Source of the DNA: Fragilaria crotonensis
Lineage: Eukaryota; Bacillariophyta; Fragilariophyceae; Fragilariales; Fragilariaceae
Assembly: GCA_022925895.1 (NCBI GenBank)
Contig: JAKSYS010000243.1
Span: 1 to 64,000 of the forward strand
Reading direction: 5' to 3'
DNA length: 64,000 nucleotides
The position numbers and the translations under genes were made by a program. Positions 31,162-41,777 of this stretch are shown in pieces. Below the pieces are notes generated by a model. It did no database searches. It was not told where the DNA came from and saw only the letters and a program-made list of their open reading frames with translations. The stretch's first letter is position 1; the number at the start of each line of letters is the position of its first letter.

Positions 31162-33512
31162 TATTCATAAACTTAGATGCAATTCTTGGAATGTATGGTG
31201 AGTGACACTGATCGCACGACCGAGGATTGCAACATATAACGACCGTCCATTGACAAAGAAAACTGAAGGGATCGATTTGTGCACGCAAGTTGGGCGTGAC
31301 GAACGACGCGTGATGCGGAGATTGCAAATATAGTATGACAGGAGGAGAATGACATGGACACACATTGGTCCATTCACTAGTGGTACTCCCACCTTTCTAA
31401 CTACAACTCGTTACTTAGGGGACCTTCACCCCACGACTTTTCGGATATGCGTTTCCGCGGCACCATCCGGATTTCGATTAAATGTCATCAACACTTATAA
31501 TGCGTTTTCCGACTTTTACGCACATTCCTTCACTACTGGTACAGTACAGGACTATAGGCACAAATGAACTGAGAACAGAGTAGATCCGCGCCAGGTCATA
31601 AATCCTGGTACTAGTACTCTAGTACTATCATGCATTCTGTCATCACTGTCCATTGATAGCCGGTATTGAAAAGATTGTTCCGTCAAGTATGTACTACAGT
31701 ACCTGGTAGCTGCTCTCTGGGAGTCGTACGGGGCGGTCCCTCCGTCCCCCACCCTATAAATACGATTTCATGACTCAAGGAAAATTCTTGCATTTCACCA
31801 AAACGTCCTCACTTTCGAATTGAGTTCGAATAAACGATACTCGGAGGATCAAATCATCAAATCAGGTTTATGGCGTTGTTTTATGGGCTTCATGATGGAA
31901 ATTCATTTTTGAGGTTTCAGTCTGTTAATCGTGGCTGCCTTTCTATAAAAGTCGTAAGGGAGAAACCATGCCAATTACGCACGTCCCAGCACGTGGCCTT
32001 CACAAATAACATTTCATGGATCAGGCCATGCCGAGAAAAACATTGCAGCAAGGCAACTGATGAATTAACCACGCCAAGTGCGTGTTGCTTGTCAAAAATG
32101 GCTAGTAGGGTTTGGCGGCAGGGGGAAGTACCCGCGCAATTGGTTATATCAGACCTTGCCAAGAACATAGCCTGTCATAATACAATAGACAATTAAATTA
32201 TGACGTGGTGCTGTTGTGAAAGCATTAGGTAAAGGTTTCTGGGTTTGAGAGCTCTGATAACAAATCTGCTTGCAACTAGACAGGAAGTTAACCGTTTGAG
32301 GGATTGGAGCATTACAGAAGCTGTTCAATCGGGCACCGGTGGTGTTAATCAGCAGACAGTTTTTGAGATGGGGGAACTCAAAAAGTTAAATAAAATTCTT
32401 GTTTTTAGAACTGGTGATGCAACTACTATCCACAGCAATGACACCCACAGCTGCAAATGTTGACCACGTGGCAATTCTGTTGGCTGGGAGATCCTGTATC
32501 AGCTGCCTGTTACTGTGACATGTGTTCGTTACGGACAACCATCATATCCAATATTGTCTGACATGTCCAGCCCTGTGGCAGAGCATGACTTGCCAAACAT
32601 CTAATAAGTTAGTGCATACAACGCTGTTGGTGTTCAATTCAATAAGCAATACTTGCCTACCCTGGTGGTAGATGCTTCTTCATATCTCCATGCAGCCACT
32701 GTTCAATGGTTTCTGCCACCAACATGCATCATTTGTGTTGTTCATAGAATCTGCAGCAGCAGCTGGATACCTAGTCAAAATGCCATTGCGAGCAAGTGCA
32801 CTATCAACCATGCATATCTTGTGCATGTCATTGACTGACATCATTGGTCACAGCAATGTGCTGTGCAGTCTGGTTTCATGAAACTCAGTTTGATGCCAAG
32901 TCATAAATGTTATTGCAATAGCAGTTCAAACAACAAACCAAGCATATCCTTCACAGACGTTTGCTTGCCTCAAATAGTCTGAGGAGCGAGTGATGAAGAT
33001 TGCAAGAAATCAATGACAATATACAGAGCCAACATTCTCCTTTTATTGTGGTATCCTTCGTGTTACAACAGGATTGGGTAGGCCTCAGCCAACATTCTCC
33101 TTTTATTGTGGTATCCTTCTTGTTACAATAGGATTGGGCAGGCCCCTATGGACAATGTGAAAATCTCCAAGTCACATCATCATTGTCGTTGATGGCTTCC
33201 ATCATTGTAAACTTGTTTGCTCCTCCAGAGAGGACTGATGTCACCAAGCAACAGAGTTCTTCCTTTCTGTGCACTCATTGAGGGTGCAGCATCCTAGGGA
33301 CACCACTGGCCTCACAAATTTAAGGGACCCATTCATGGAAGATGTGAAGGTCAATAACGCAAATCATTGTCATCAGGTGACTATCCAATGACACCAGATC
33401 CGACATCGCAGCACTCATGTACGAATACGATGATCAGGATTTTCCGTATCACTACCAGGTACCGGTAGCTACTAGAGTGCTGTACTGTGTTGTAGGAGCT
33501 ACTTGTTAGGAT
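31162..33512. other. Intergenic, partly CpG-poor
   Basis: No gene I can support. 32200-33400 is AT-rich and low in CpG, like the 8-11 kb stretch, and is probably transposon debris. GTAC-rich palindromes occur at 31540-31700 and 33450-33480. Confidence 0.55.
33028..33147 (+). repeat. Tandem duplication, two 60-bp copies
   Basis: The unit beginning GCCAACATTCTCC runs 33028-33087 and again 33088-33147 with only a few substitutions, so it is a recent duplication inside CpG-poor non-coding DNA. Confidence 0.95.
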
Positions 33513-34092
33513 TCTACCGTCACTCTGTCACACTGTCTCTCGTCTTACTGTAAGGTTAAATACCATACGGTAATACAGTCGACAGTCCTTTATTTTTCTT
33601 AGTCTGTCCGTGACCCGTTCCCGTAGAATTCTACGGATCAGAACCTGGTACTACCGGTCTGCAACACAAAACTATTTGAATTTACTCCCTATGTAATTCA
33701 AATCATGAGTGTTGTTGATAACTTCAACAACACTCTTTTTTACTATGGACAACACTTCCCAAACACCACTCAGGAAGTGGGACTAAGACAACACTTCATT
33801 TGTGAGACTCCAACTAATGTTGCAAGTCTCACCTTCATTTTTCATCCCAATTCATCTTATAATTTCCACAAACCAAAAACAGTAAAGGCCTTTACTAGTT
33901 AGCATCTACATTTTCTACATCTTTGTACCAACAAATCTACCGCCATGGTGTATGTCTTCAAAACACCATCGCCCAAAGCTGGACGATCCGTCAGGTTCGC
34001 TTCCTCACCCGTCAAGTCCAACGTTAGACTTCTAGGTCCTACTAACCTTAAGTCTACCGTCGGCCAGTACTCGTGTACCGACCACACGAACA
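33513..34092 (+). repeat. Hairpin-rich dispersed repeat, copy A
   Basis: About 580 bp that aligns, in the same orientation, with 60329-60943. It contains several inverted repeats: arms at 33674-33682/33695-33703 (ATTTGAATT/AATTCAAAT), a perfect 12-bp stem at 33707-33718/33724-33735, a 16-bp palindrome at 33881-33896 (AGTAAAGGCCTTTACT) and a 7-bp stem at 33945-33951/33963-33969 (ATGGTGT/ACACCAT). It has no long ORF. It ends about 300 bp before the oxygenase start. Class unknown: solo LTR, foldback element and structured RNA are all open. Confidence 0.85.
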
Positions 34093-34390
34093 CTGTCACT
34101 ACTTGTGTGCTGATGGTGTACTCGAGTACTGAGTACTGGTGTCATACGTCTGCGTGCTGACGTGCTGACCGACATCGTACTGTACGCACTCGATGCATTG
34201 ATTAAATTCATAAATGAATGATTACATATCTAATTTACTACGGAAGGGATAACATGGGCGACAGTGACATTCGGACGTGCAGTTCGTAAGTTTCGCTTCG
34301 GTCCTTTCTCGACGTCATCGGTCATGTTTTTTGCCAAAATCACTGCCTGATCTAGCCGCAAGCAACAATAGGCAGAGGCCGAACGGCACC

Positions 34391-35222
34391 ATGGCGAGGG
34401 CGATTGCTTTCATTACAGGGATACTCCTTGCAACGATTCAAAGCTCGTTCGGTTTCTTTTCTCCGAAAAATGTTCCTCGAAATGGTCCAACGAAGCAAAT
34501 GGTCTCTGAGCTGCACATTCCAGGGTACGCCAAGACCAAGCTCCCCCTTCATTCATCCGGAACAAAGGGAAAGCCAGGTTAATGCCGATTCTTTACAAAC
34601 GAGATGTTACTCTGTAAGCGATTTTCATTCACTTATTCCCTTCCAGGACGGCCATTTGCTGCACAAGACACGTCAGCCCATCTTGACCGAAGACGAGTGC
34701 AACCGCATCATAGCGGAAGCTGAAGACCGAGCCCTCGAGATTCAATGGACGACAAACAGACACGGGAACTATCCGACCACTGACCTTCCTCTTGTTGAGC
34801 TGCCGTCGACCCTGGCATTCCTGCGAGTCGCGCTAGTCGAACGAATCTATCCACTCCTGACGGCACAATTCGGAAACTATTTACCGGACCCATCCAAACT
34901 GAGAGTGGCAGATGGGTTTGTGGTCAAATATGACGCTCAAGGTGGCCAGACGGAATTGAAACCTCATCGTGATGGGTCGGTACTCTCCTTTAACATTGCG
35001 CTCAACCCATCCACCGATTTCGACGGTGGTGGTACCTGGTTTGCCTCGTTGAACGAAGCCATTCGACTCGAACAGGGAGAATTGGTCAGCCACGCGTCAG
35101 GAATACTGCACGGAGGACATGGCATTACGCGAGGGAAGCGATACATTTTGGTGGCATTCGTAATATTGGAAGACTATTCAAGTTGGAGTATGCGATTCTA
35201 CAATCAAGTGCGAAATGAGTAA
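34391..35222 (+). CDS. 2-oxoglutarate-Fe(II) oxygenase, prolyl-4-hydroxylase-like
   Basis: Likely hydroxylase using Fe(II), O2 and 2-oxoglutarate. The first exon encodes MARAIAFITGILLATIQSSFGFFSPKN, a secretory leader with a Phe near the cleavage site that could also be a plastid signal. The best join I can find is exon 34391-34524 plus exon 34604-35222 around a 79-bp intron (GTACGC...AACGAG), giving 250 residues. The catalytic domain shows YDAQGGQTELKPHRDGSVLSFNIALN (His-x-Asp iron ligands), then GGGTWF and HGGHGITRGKRYILVAF (distal His and the Arg that binds 2-oxoglutarate). TEDECNRIIAEAED at the domain start is typical of P4H-type proteins. Substrate unknown. The domain call is firm; the intron is less so. 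A hairpin-rich repeat lies upstream. Confidence 0.85.
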
Positions 35223-35269
35223 CAGAAACGCACTCTTGACGATCATTCAGATACCGAGGTATCATTGCC

Positions 35270-36678
35270 TTACGGAATCTCTAGATTGAGATCGGCAAGT
35301 TTCACTTCTGTGCACCCGTCTTTCAAACTCTGGGTCAATGCTGCCACAATATTTTGACTTTGTACTGCAGCATAGGTAAATTCGTACCTGCCAAGCAAAG
35401 GCTTATTGTCCATTTCATCTTCCAGGTAGGCATTGGTCGACAATTCTGCGAATTTTCTCCACCCCGAGACTTCCTGGAGTGGACCCCCATCCACGTCGAT
35501 TGATTCACCTCGTTTCGCAATTTCCTCGTGCTGCTGCTGCTGTTGAGATTTATCAGAAGAGGGTTTTTCGTACAATCGAAAACATGCCAGACTATTACTA
35601 GCAAATGCAAAGTCACCCATGGAGGCAGCATGACTGTCTGAATGCACGTCCACGCTTTGTCGCGTCCCGGAGTACGTGACGTAACTACAGTCCATCGTCA
35701 AGAGAGCGTCCTGTCGAGAGAATGTAATGTGCAAGCGGGTAAGAACTTGTGACGACGGATTCAACCTTGAAGATAGAATGTGTCATACGTACCCCTTCGA
35801 ATTTGACTTGACAGATGCAGTGTAACGGGTTGCCATTGGCATCAAGTTCCACATTGGTGACTTGTGCCGTCAAAGCGTTACGCTTTGATCTCTGAAAGAC
35901 AAGCAGTCCCATTATAGCGCAGTAGCGACACAAGTCGTTGATGCAACCACTACTCTCATCAGATTCAAAGCCATAGAAACGAGTGACCTTGCTGTTGATG
36001 TCGAAGCACGTGTCGACGTTACGGATTTCACCAAATCGTTGTTCATGAAGAACGTAGGCCAGAAATTCACGCACTGCATAGTGATAAACGAACATGGTAG
36101 TGTTTTGCAAGTGTCTCTTACGTGAATGTGCCAAATTGACAAGGCGACAGTACTCGTCAACTGAAGTCGTGATCGGATCGTCCACTAAGACATGCTTGTC
36201 AGCTAGGAGTGCCCTCTCGATAACGTCAGCGTGGTTGCTAGAACATCAGGAATCGAGAACTGTTAGCGACTTGTGCGAGCGCATTATCGTGTCAAGGAGG
36301 TGAGTGAACAACTTACTCAGCTGCGCCTGAAATGTACACCCCATCTACCATGGGATTGTTCAGTAGCATGTCCAGGTCAACAACCCGAGGAACCGCATCG
36401 ACTCGGTGTTTGATGCACCATTCCTCGACATTCACATTCTCAGGGTGCAGAAATGTCAGGGCCACTGCGCAGCATGAGGACGCGGGATTGGAGAGTGCCA
36501 ACACATGATCCCCCGGCCCATCATTCCTTCCGACCACGATTCCAATCCTGAAGTTGGTATGCGTGAATGGACTCCACTTGACGCCTTGACGACGGCAGGT
36601 GGCGACGTCTGAGATTGTTTCGTGCGCCAGCAGACTGCTTGTATTATTTGTCATTTGCATGTTTACACCTGGCGTCAT
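35270..36678 (-). CDS. Gfo/Idh/MocA-family oxidoreductase
   Basis: Likely NAD(P)-dependent oxidoreductase of sugars, inositols or similar substrates. Three exons are inferred: 36678-36317, 36237-35793 and 35710-35270, with introns of 79 bp (GTAAGT...TTCTAG) and 82 bp (GTACGT...CGACAG), giving 415 residues. Landmarks are FRIGIVVGRNDGPGDHVLALSNP (Rossmann start, with a weak Gly motif), MLLNNPMVDGVYISGAAEDNHADVIERALLADKHVLVDDPITTSVDEY (the family's EKP-like segment, here VDDPIT in place of EKP), YHYAVREFL, and CSYVTYSGTRQSVDVHSD. The missing EKP lysine could mean a changed or lost activity. The start is uncertain: 36678 is the first ATG kept in frame, but coding-like sequence (AIQLDEVLRNDCQTDEFRLW) continues upstream to a TGA. 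Confidence 0.8.
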
Positions 36679-37866
36679 GCTTTTCTGTGTGTGTGCTTGT
36701 GATTTTTCTTGTGGTTCGTTTCGGCTCAAAGCGTTAATTTGTGAGTGCAACTGCACCTGGATCTTGTTTTCAGTTTTCAGCGAGAGCCACAACCGGAACT
36801 CGTCCGTTTGGCAGTCGTTTCGCAGAACCTCGTCGAGTTGAATGGCGGGCAGTGGGGCATGTGCGGAGTGGAGCTCGGGTTCTCGAAGCGAACTTCAAGC
36901 GGTAGCCATGGTTTCTGGTGATCGAATGAAAGAGTGACACCTGGTTTCAATTTTCCGATGCCGATGATGGCACGTACTCGGAGTATTATATAGTACTAAG
37001 AGCAACCCTGTGCTTTCCTCTCAAGATGACAAATTGAAGTGTTCGTTGGACGATGACTCGCATTCTGCACACACAGAAGCCTCATACAGCCCGGTTCGCA
37101 ATTTCGCATCTATCCGAATCGTGGATGCGAAATCCGAAGCGGAACCCTTCGCATTCGACATTTCTACCGTCTGTACTCTGTACGGCCCTAGCGCACATCA
37201 GATGTCCGATTAGCTGCAACTCGGACTACTCGTACCGGTAGATGTGCGTACGAGTACTTGGCAGCGTGTACTCGTAGTCTACTACATTTAACTTCGTGCT
37301 TGATTGCATAACACTATGATATGATAATAATATATATAGAATGCAGCAATGCAACTGATGACGAGTCAAAGTAGAGTGCCAGTCTATCGGATTTCAACAT
37401 ATGTGCTAGTCTACTTGTACCAGAGTACCGGTGACCGGTGATCCAAGTTCGAGTGTTCAGTACTGCACACGACGAGACTACCGTAGACTTCATGCTGCAT
37501 ACACCGAGTAGAAATAATGCTGTTGTAATACTTGTGGTATGTAGTAAACTTGAACTGGTAGATGAACTGCCAGAACGTTGCTGGGTTGTGGGTTCAGTGC
37601 TCGAGGAGCCTTGCACTCGGAACTGCGGTGGCCAAGGGTCTTAGGTCCAAGTATCATCCGGAAAGGACATCCCCGACAATCCAGAATGCTTCCCGTATGT
37701 CACATTCATTACCAGGGAGCGGTGCGTTTCAGGACAATCTGGAAGCCTGAGGGCTAAGGTGATGTTGATCCTTCGAGGTAGTCCGCGCTGCTGATTCTTG
37801 ATGCATTGCTAGCAGTCCCTTGTTTACATAAACGATGGACTCTCTGCTTACGTCACTTCCCCGACA
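36679..37866. other. Intergenic; upstream part may belong to the oxidoreductase
   Basis: 36679-36890 stays open in the oxidoreductase frame on the minus strand back to ATG GCT ACC GCT TGA, so the true 5' end may lie there. The rest shows no gene; GTACCAGAGTACCGGTGACC near 37418 and TACCGGTAG near 37233 belong to the palindromic words of the window. Confidence 0.5.
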
Positions 37867-39048
37867 TTATCCCAAACCCTTGCCCGACAAGAGTGCCTTG
37901 GCATCTAGATTTGCATTGGGCACGGTATTCATGGCCTGAGTGGGTGGCTTGCGACCTCGTCCCTTCTTTCGCGGCGTCATGGTCGTGCTGGTGCTAGTAT
38001 TCGTCGCGGCGGCAGAGTGTTCCTCCCCAAAATCCTGCTCCACAGCCCGGGCTTCTCGCTGCCTGATTTTCTGATTTTGCAAGTACGCTCGTACTTGTGC
38101 CTCTGTTCGAGATTTCATTCTTTGACTGATATCGTAGTCGCCAAGTCCCTGATCCAACAATACTTGGCATTGGTGCTTTTCGGCTTCCGTCCATGCCACG
38201 GTCGATTTGGAGGTCGATGATAATGGTGGTGGAGTCGGTGTGTCGGAATGAATTTTCCGACCAGTCTTTTGATGGTGCAATTCCATTGCGACACGGGCCA
38301 AATGCTCCATCATGGTTGAATCTAATTCAATATGAGATGGCAAATATTTGGATAATTCCGCGGCAGCAGTTGTTGTCGTCGTCGCATTGGGCGTTCGTTG
38401 AGCGGCATCCGTCATTGTCAATGGTGTAGTCGCTGCTGTTGCTGGTAATGTTCCACCAGCCGCGGTGGCGCTAGAGGGAGTTCCTGCTGCTGATGATGCA
38501 GTTGTGGTTGTTGCACTGCCGTCAGGACTGTCGGGAGGAATCGCAGGGGTAACGTCGATAACTGTGGCTCGATCAAATCTCTTTCCCAATCCTACGAGGC
38601 GTGCGTGTAGAAGAAGTTGATAGGCAGATGCCATTTTGAGTCGTCCCAAGGATTGCGCTTCACTCGCCGCCTGTAACAAATCCTCCGCTTCGCCCAATAC
38701 GGCATCGTAGACATTCACGTGTTTCTTGGCAGTGTCTGTCGTTGTTGTTAATGTCGATCGATTGTCGGATGGCTTGACTCTCTTCGATCTTGGTTTCTTG
38801 GTTCCTGGTAGAGCTCTCTTGGCGGATGAATGCGGATGTGTAGGAGGTAGCTGCTGTTTTTGTTGTTTTAGTGACGTGACCGGAGCTTTAGTCGGTTTGG
38901 GAGGTGGCGGCGGCAAACTCCCACCGCCATTACCTCGTTCCATTGTACCTGCACCGGTAGACACTGGCGTGGGACCTGTTCGCGACGGTGATGCAGCTAT
39001 CGACGAGTGGCAGGATGGTACTGTGGGGACAGAGGGAGGAGTTACCAT
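37867..39048 (-). CDS. SANT/Myb-like protein with AT-hook motif
   Basis: A 393-residue, single-exon nuclear-type protein. The C-terminal half has one SANT/Myb-like repeat, TVAWTEAEKHQCQVLLDQGLGDYDISQRMKSRTEAQVRAYLQNQK, with Trp and hydrophobic positions in the usual places, followed by RKKGRGRKPP, an AT-hook-like minor-groove binder. The N-terminal part is low complexity (PPPPPKP, Thr runs) with a basic KKPRSKRVKP stretch that could be a nuclear signal. A central helix-rich part (VYDAVLGEAEDLLQAASEAQSLGRLKMASAYQLLLHARLVGLG) may be a dimer or partner surface. A role in transcription or chromatin is inferred; the single repeat suggests a co-factor rather than a classic R2R3-Myb factor. Confidence 0.75.
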   Translation of the reverse strand: MVTPPSVPTVPSCHSSIAASPSRTGPTPVSTGAGTMERGNGGGSLPPPPPKPTKAPVTSLKQQKQQLPPTHPHSSAKRALPGTKKPRSKRVKPSDNRSTLTTTTDTAKKHVNVYDAVLGEAEDLLQAASEAQSLGRLKMASAYQLLLHARLVGLGKRFDRATVIDVTPAIPPDSPDGSATTTTASSAAGTPSSATAAGGTLPATAATTPLTMTDAAQRTPNATTTTTAAAELSKYLPSHIELDSTMMEHLARVAMELHHQKTGRKIHSDTPTPPPLSSTSKSTVAWTEAEKHQCQVLLDQGLGDYDISQRMKSRTEAQVRAYLQNQKIRQREARAVEQDFGEEHSAAATNTSTSTTMTPRKKGRGRKPPTQAMNTVPNANLDAKALLSGKGLG

Positions 39049-39610
39049 GATGGATTACGATCGTTCTCAGACTTGTGTCGTCGTTCATGTTTATGTTGCC
39101 CGTTGCCTTTTGTTGTGTATTAGTCGTTCCAGTACTTTATTTAACTGCCGTATTCACACAACTTCTGTAGTAGGAGGTACGGGGGTACTATACAGTGTAC
39201 ATTACTGGAACTGAATTCGCAAAACGGTATGAATACCAGGTACTGTACGACTTATTCAACATATTGCAAAACTGCTCAAATGACGTATGCAGTTTGCATA
39301 CTGGAGTTCTGTGACAGTTGAAATTGAAACAGTATTTTCGCAATACCGGTAGCTCAGTGCCCCGACGATAGTATCTGAGGGTGGTTCCTATCGAAAAAAT
39401 CTTCATCCATTTTAGGGAATTTCATCCGACACGTCAGCAAATGTCGCAGTTTTCGGAACCCGGAGATTCCTTTTCGATGAGACAGCAGATATGGTGTACA
39501 GTGTTGTATCATACAGTACGGCACGAAACAAGAACAGCCGACCGCATTGATGAAAAGATGATTCACACAATTCTCAGAATACACACATCAATCTACGATC
39601 ATTCCGAACG
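39049..39610. other. Divergent promoter region between SANT gene and transporter
   Basis: About 560 bp separating two divergently transcribed genes. It holds no ORF of interest; TACCGGTAG occurs at 39343. Regulatory sites cannot be picked out with confidence. Confidence 0.5.
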
Positions 39611-41365
39611 ATGAGCTCGTGCGTTACGAGAACGAGCTGCAGGCGACACGTCAAATGCGTCAAAAGCGTCACATGTAATGTCGGTCTAATTGTAAGATTT
39701 GCCATTCTCAGCGTTTGTTTGACAATTTCGGCTGCGTTTTCAGGTCCCTTCTCTCCTCGTGGAACAAGTTGTTGTGCCACGAAGTTTAAACTCTCGTCAA
39801 CCGCGTTATCCTTGTTACAACACCCAACAACTATAATACGTAATGGTTGTCGCAGTGGAAGAACAATATCGTCAAGATCACCCTTATTCTCATTGGAAAC
39901 GCGAGATGATGCCGAAGCAATCGATTCTCGTACTCTCGAGACCATGCAGGTGCAACTGGCGCTGACGAATGCGACCATGACATCCACATTGAACTTTAAT
40001 ATTGATGATTTGTTAACGACGAGATCCACCATCGATTCTAAATCAATTGAAAACGTTGGTTCGAAAATCCTAATGGGCATTCAACCAACACCAGAAATCA
40101 TTGCCATTATGACCATTTACTTTGTTGAGGGCGCACTGGGATTGGCTCGTCTTGCACAGACCTTTCTGTTAAAGGATGAATTGCACTTAGGACCTGCGGA
40201 ACTATCAGCACTGACAGGAGTATTTGCTCTCCCTTGGACCATCAAACCCTTGTACGGATTTCTATCTGATGGCTTTCCACTCTTTGGGTATCGTCGTCGA
40301 TCCTATCTCATCCTATGCGGGATTCTCGGTTGTCTCTCCTACCTAGCCCTGGGATTCGATTTCGCCGGTGCTGTGAGCGACGAATGGACCCTGACAGCAA
40401 CCGTCGTTTCCCTTCTTCTCAGCAGTGCCTGTGTTGCCTTTTGTGACGTCGTGGCCGATGGCATCGTGGTACAACAGACCCGTGATTCGGACGACCCGCA
40501 AGTCGCCGGCGGTCTGCAATCGCTCTGCTGGGGCAGCGCCTCTATCGGCGGTCTCTTATCGGCATATTTTTCGGGATCTCTCTTGACCATTATGACGCCG
40601 CGGCATGTTTTTGGACTGACGGCTATTCTCCCCTTCCTTGTCACATTGATCGCCTTCAGCATTGACGAACCTCCGACGGACGAGACGACCGACATGAATA
40701 TGGCGCGACAAGCGCAAGACTTGTGGGCTGCCATTCGACAACCATCTATTTGGAAGCCAGCGCTTTTCCTCTTTCTCTGGCAATCGACTCCCACGTCTGA
40801 CGGTGCCTTCTTGTATTTCATGACCAACGATTTGGGAATGGGACCTGAATTCCTCGGCAGAGTGCGACTCGTGACCGCTGCGGCGAGTCTCCTCGGCGTC
40901 TGGGTCTACCAAACGTTCTTGAGGACTGTCTCCATCAAAAAGATATTACTCTGGTCGTCTATCATCTCGACACCCCTCGGCTTATCCTCGCTGCTACTTA
41001 TTTCCCACACGAACCGAGCCCTCGGAATCCCGGACGGCGCGTTTGTTTTTGGTGACGACGTTGCGTTGGCAATTCTCGGTCAAGTTGCTTTTTTGCCCAC
41101 ACTAGTGTTGGCCGCGAAGCTTTGCCCACCCGGTGTTGAAGCGGTTCTCTTTGCCACATTAATGAGCATTTTCAATGGCGCATCTACGGTCGGGACCGAA
41201 GTCGGGGCCGCCCTCACCAAGGTCATGGGAGTGACGGAGGACAATTTTGATAATTTGGGAATGCTCACCATTGTTTGTAACCTATCGTCGTTGTATCCAT
41301 TGATCTTCATCGGGTGGCTCGATGGAGTTGGGGATGTGTCTGAAGAAGATCTCGACGACAAGTAA
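39611..41365 (+). CDS. Folate-biopterin transporter (FBT/BT1 family), probably plastid-targeted
   Basis: A 584-residue multi-pass carrier of the FBT/BT1 branch of the major facilitator group, which moves folates or pterins. Its start is a secretory-type leader, FAILSVCLTISAAFSGPFSPRG, with a Phe at the cleavage site typical of diatom plastid import, followed by a Ser/Thr/Arg-rich transit-like segment up to about residue 150. The core begins PTPEIIAIMTIYFVEGALGLARLAQTFLLKDELHLGPAE and includes LPWTIKPLYGFLSDGFPLFGYRRRSYLILCG, the most diagnostic FBT stretch, VSDGIV-like CDVVADGIVVQQTR, and GAFLYFMTNDLGMGPEFLGRV. About 12 membrane helices are expected. In plants and cyanobacteria relatives carry folate in the plastid envelope. 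Single exon. Converges with the Rieske gene 412 bp downstream. Confidence 0.92.
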   Translation: MSSCVTRTSCRRHVKCVKSVTCNVGLIVRFAILSVCLTISAAFSGPFSPRGTSCCATKFKLSSTALSLLQHPTTIIRNGCRSGRTISSRSPLFSLETRDDAEAIDSRTLETMQVQLALTNATMTSTLNFNIDDLLTTRSTIDSKSIENVGSKILMGIQPTPEIIAIMTIYFVEGALGLARLAQTFLLKDELHLGPAELSALTGVFALPWTIKPLYGFLSDGFPLFGYRRRSYLILCGILGCLSYLALGFDFAGAVSDEWTLTATVVSLLLSSACVAFCDVVADGIVVQQTRDSDDPQVAGGLQSLCWGSASIGGLLSAYFSGSLLTIMTPRHVFGLTAILPFLVTLIAFSIDEPPTDETTDMNMARQAQDLWAAIRQPSIWKPALFLFLWQSTPTSDGAFLYFMTNDLGMGPEFLGRVRLVTAAASLLGVWVYQTFLRTVSIKKILLWSSIISTPLGLSSLLLISHTNRALGIPDGAFVFGDDVALAILGQVAFLPTLVLAAKLCPPGVEAVLFATLMSIFNGASTVGTEVGAALTKVMGVTEDNFDNLGMLTIVCNLSSLYPLIFIGWLDGVGDVSEEDLDDK

Positions 41366-41777
41366 CATTTTCAAGGCGGTTGTTCTGTTGCTACATTCAT
41401 ATAGAACAATTATTATCACCATGACAAAGTCATGGATAAATTGTGCTGATGACTAGTACTCACCCTCTGAAAAAATATGTCACTCTCAGAAACCAATTTT
41501 GCGCACTGTCTAAGTTGTGTTCTTGAACCAATCTTGCTAAGACGTAGGGACTACTGTTGTCATTCTTGCGGAACGAATGTGTTGGTAAATAATTCTGAAA
41601 TTATAGCTATAGCTCTATGGGATTTCACATGACAATGGGATTCGAGTTTCTCGATACCTCATTTTGTTTCATAGCAGTGTTTGGTACCTGCGAGTGGTAA
41701 GTGTTGGTGGATGGCGGGATGTGGAAGGTGCCTGTGACGCGATCACTTCCTTTCATCCATCGGTACGAATCTGTCGT
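41366..41777. other. Short convergent 3' intergenic region
   Basis: 412 bp between two convergent stops; no gene seen. AT-rich around 41390-41620, which would suit 3' processing signals of both genes. Confidence 0.5.

Noticed and set aside
33705-34160. Small ORFs within hairpin repeat copy A
   Set aside because: The matching positions in copy B have frame-breaking differences, so they are not conserved as coding.
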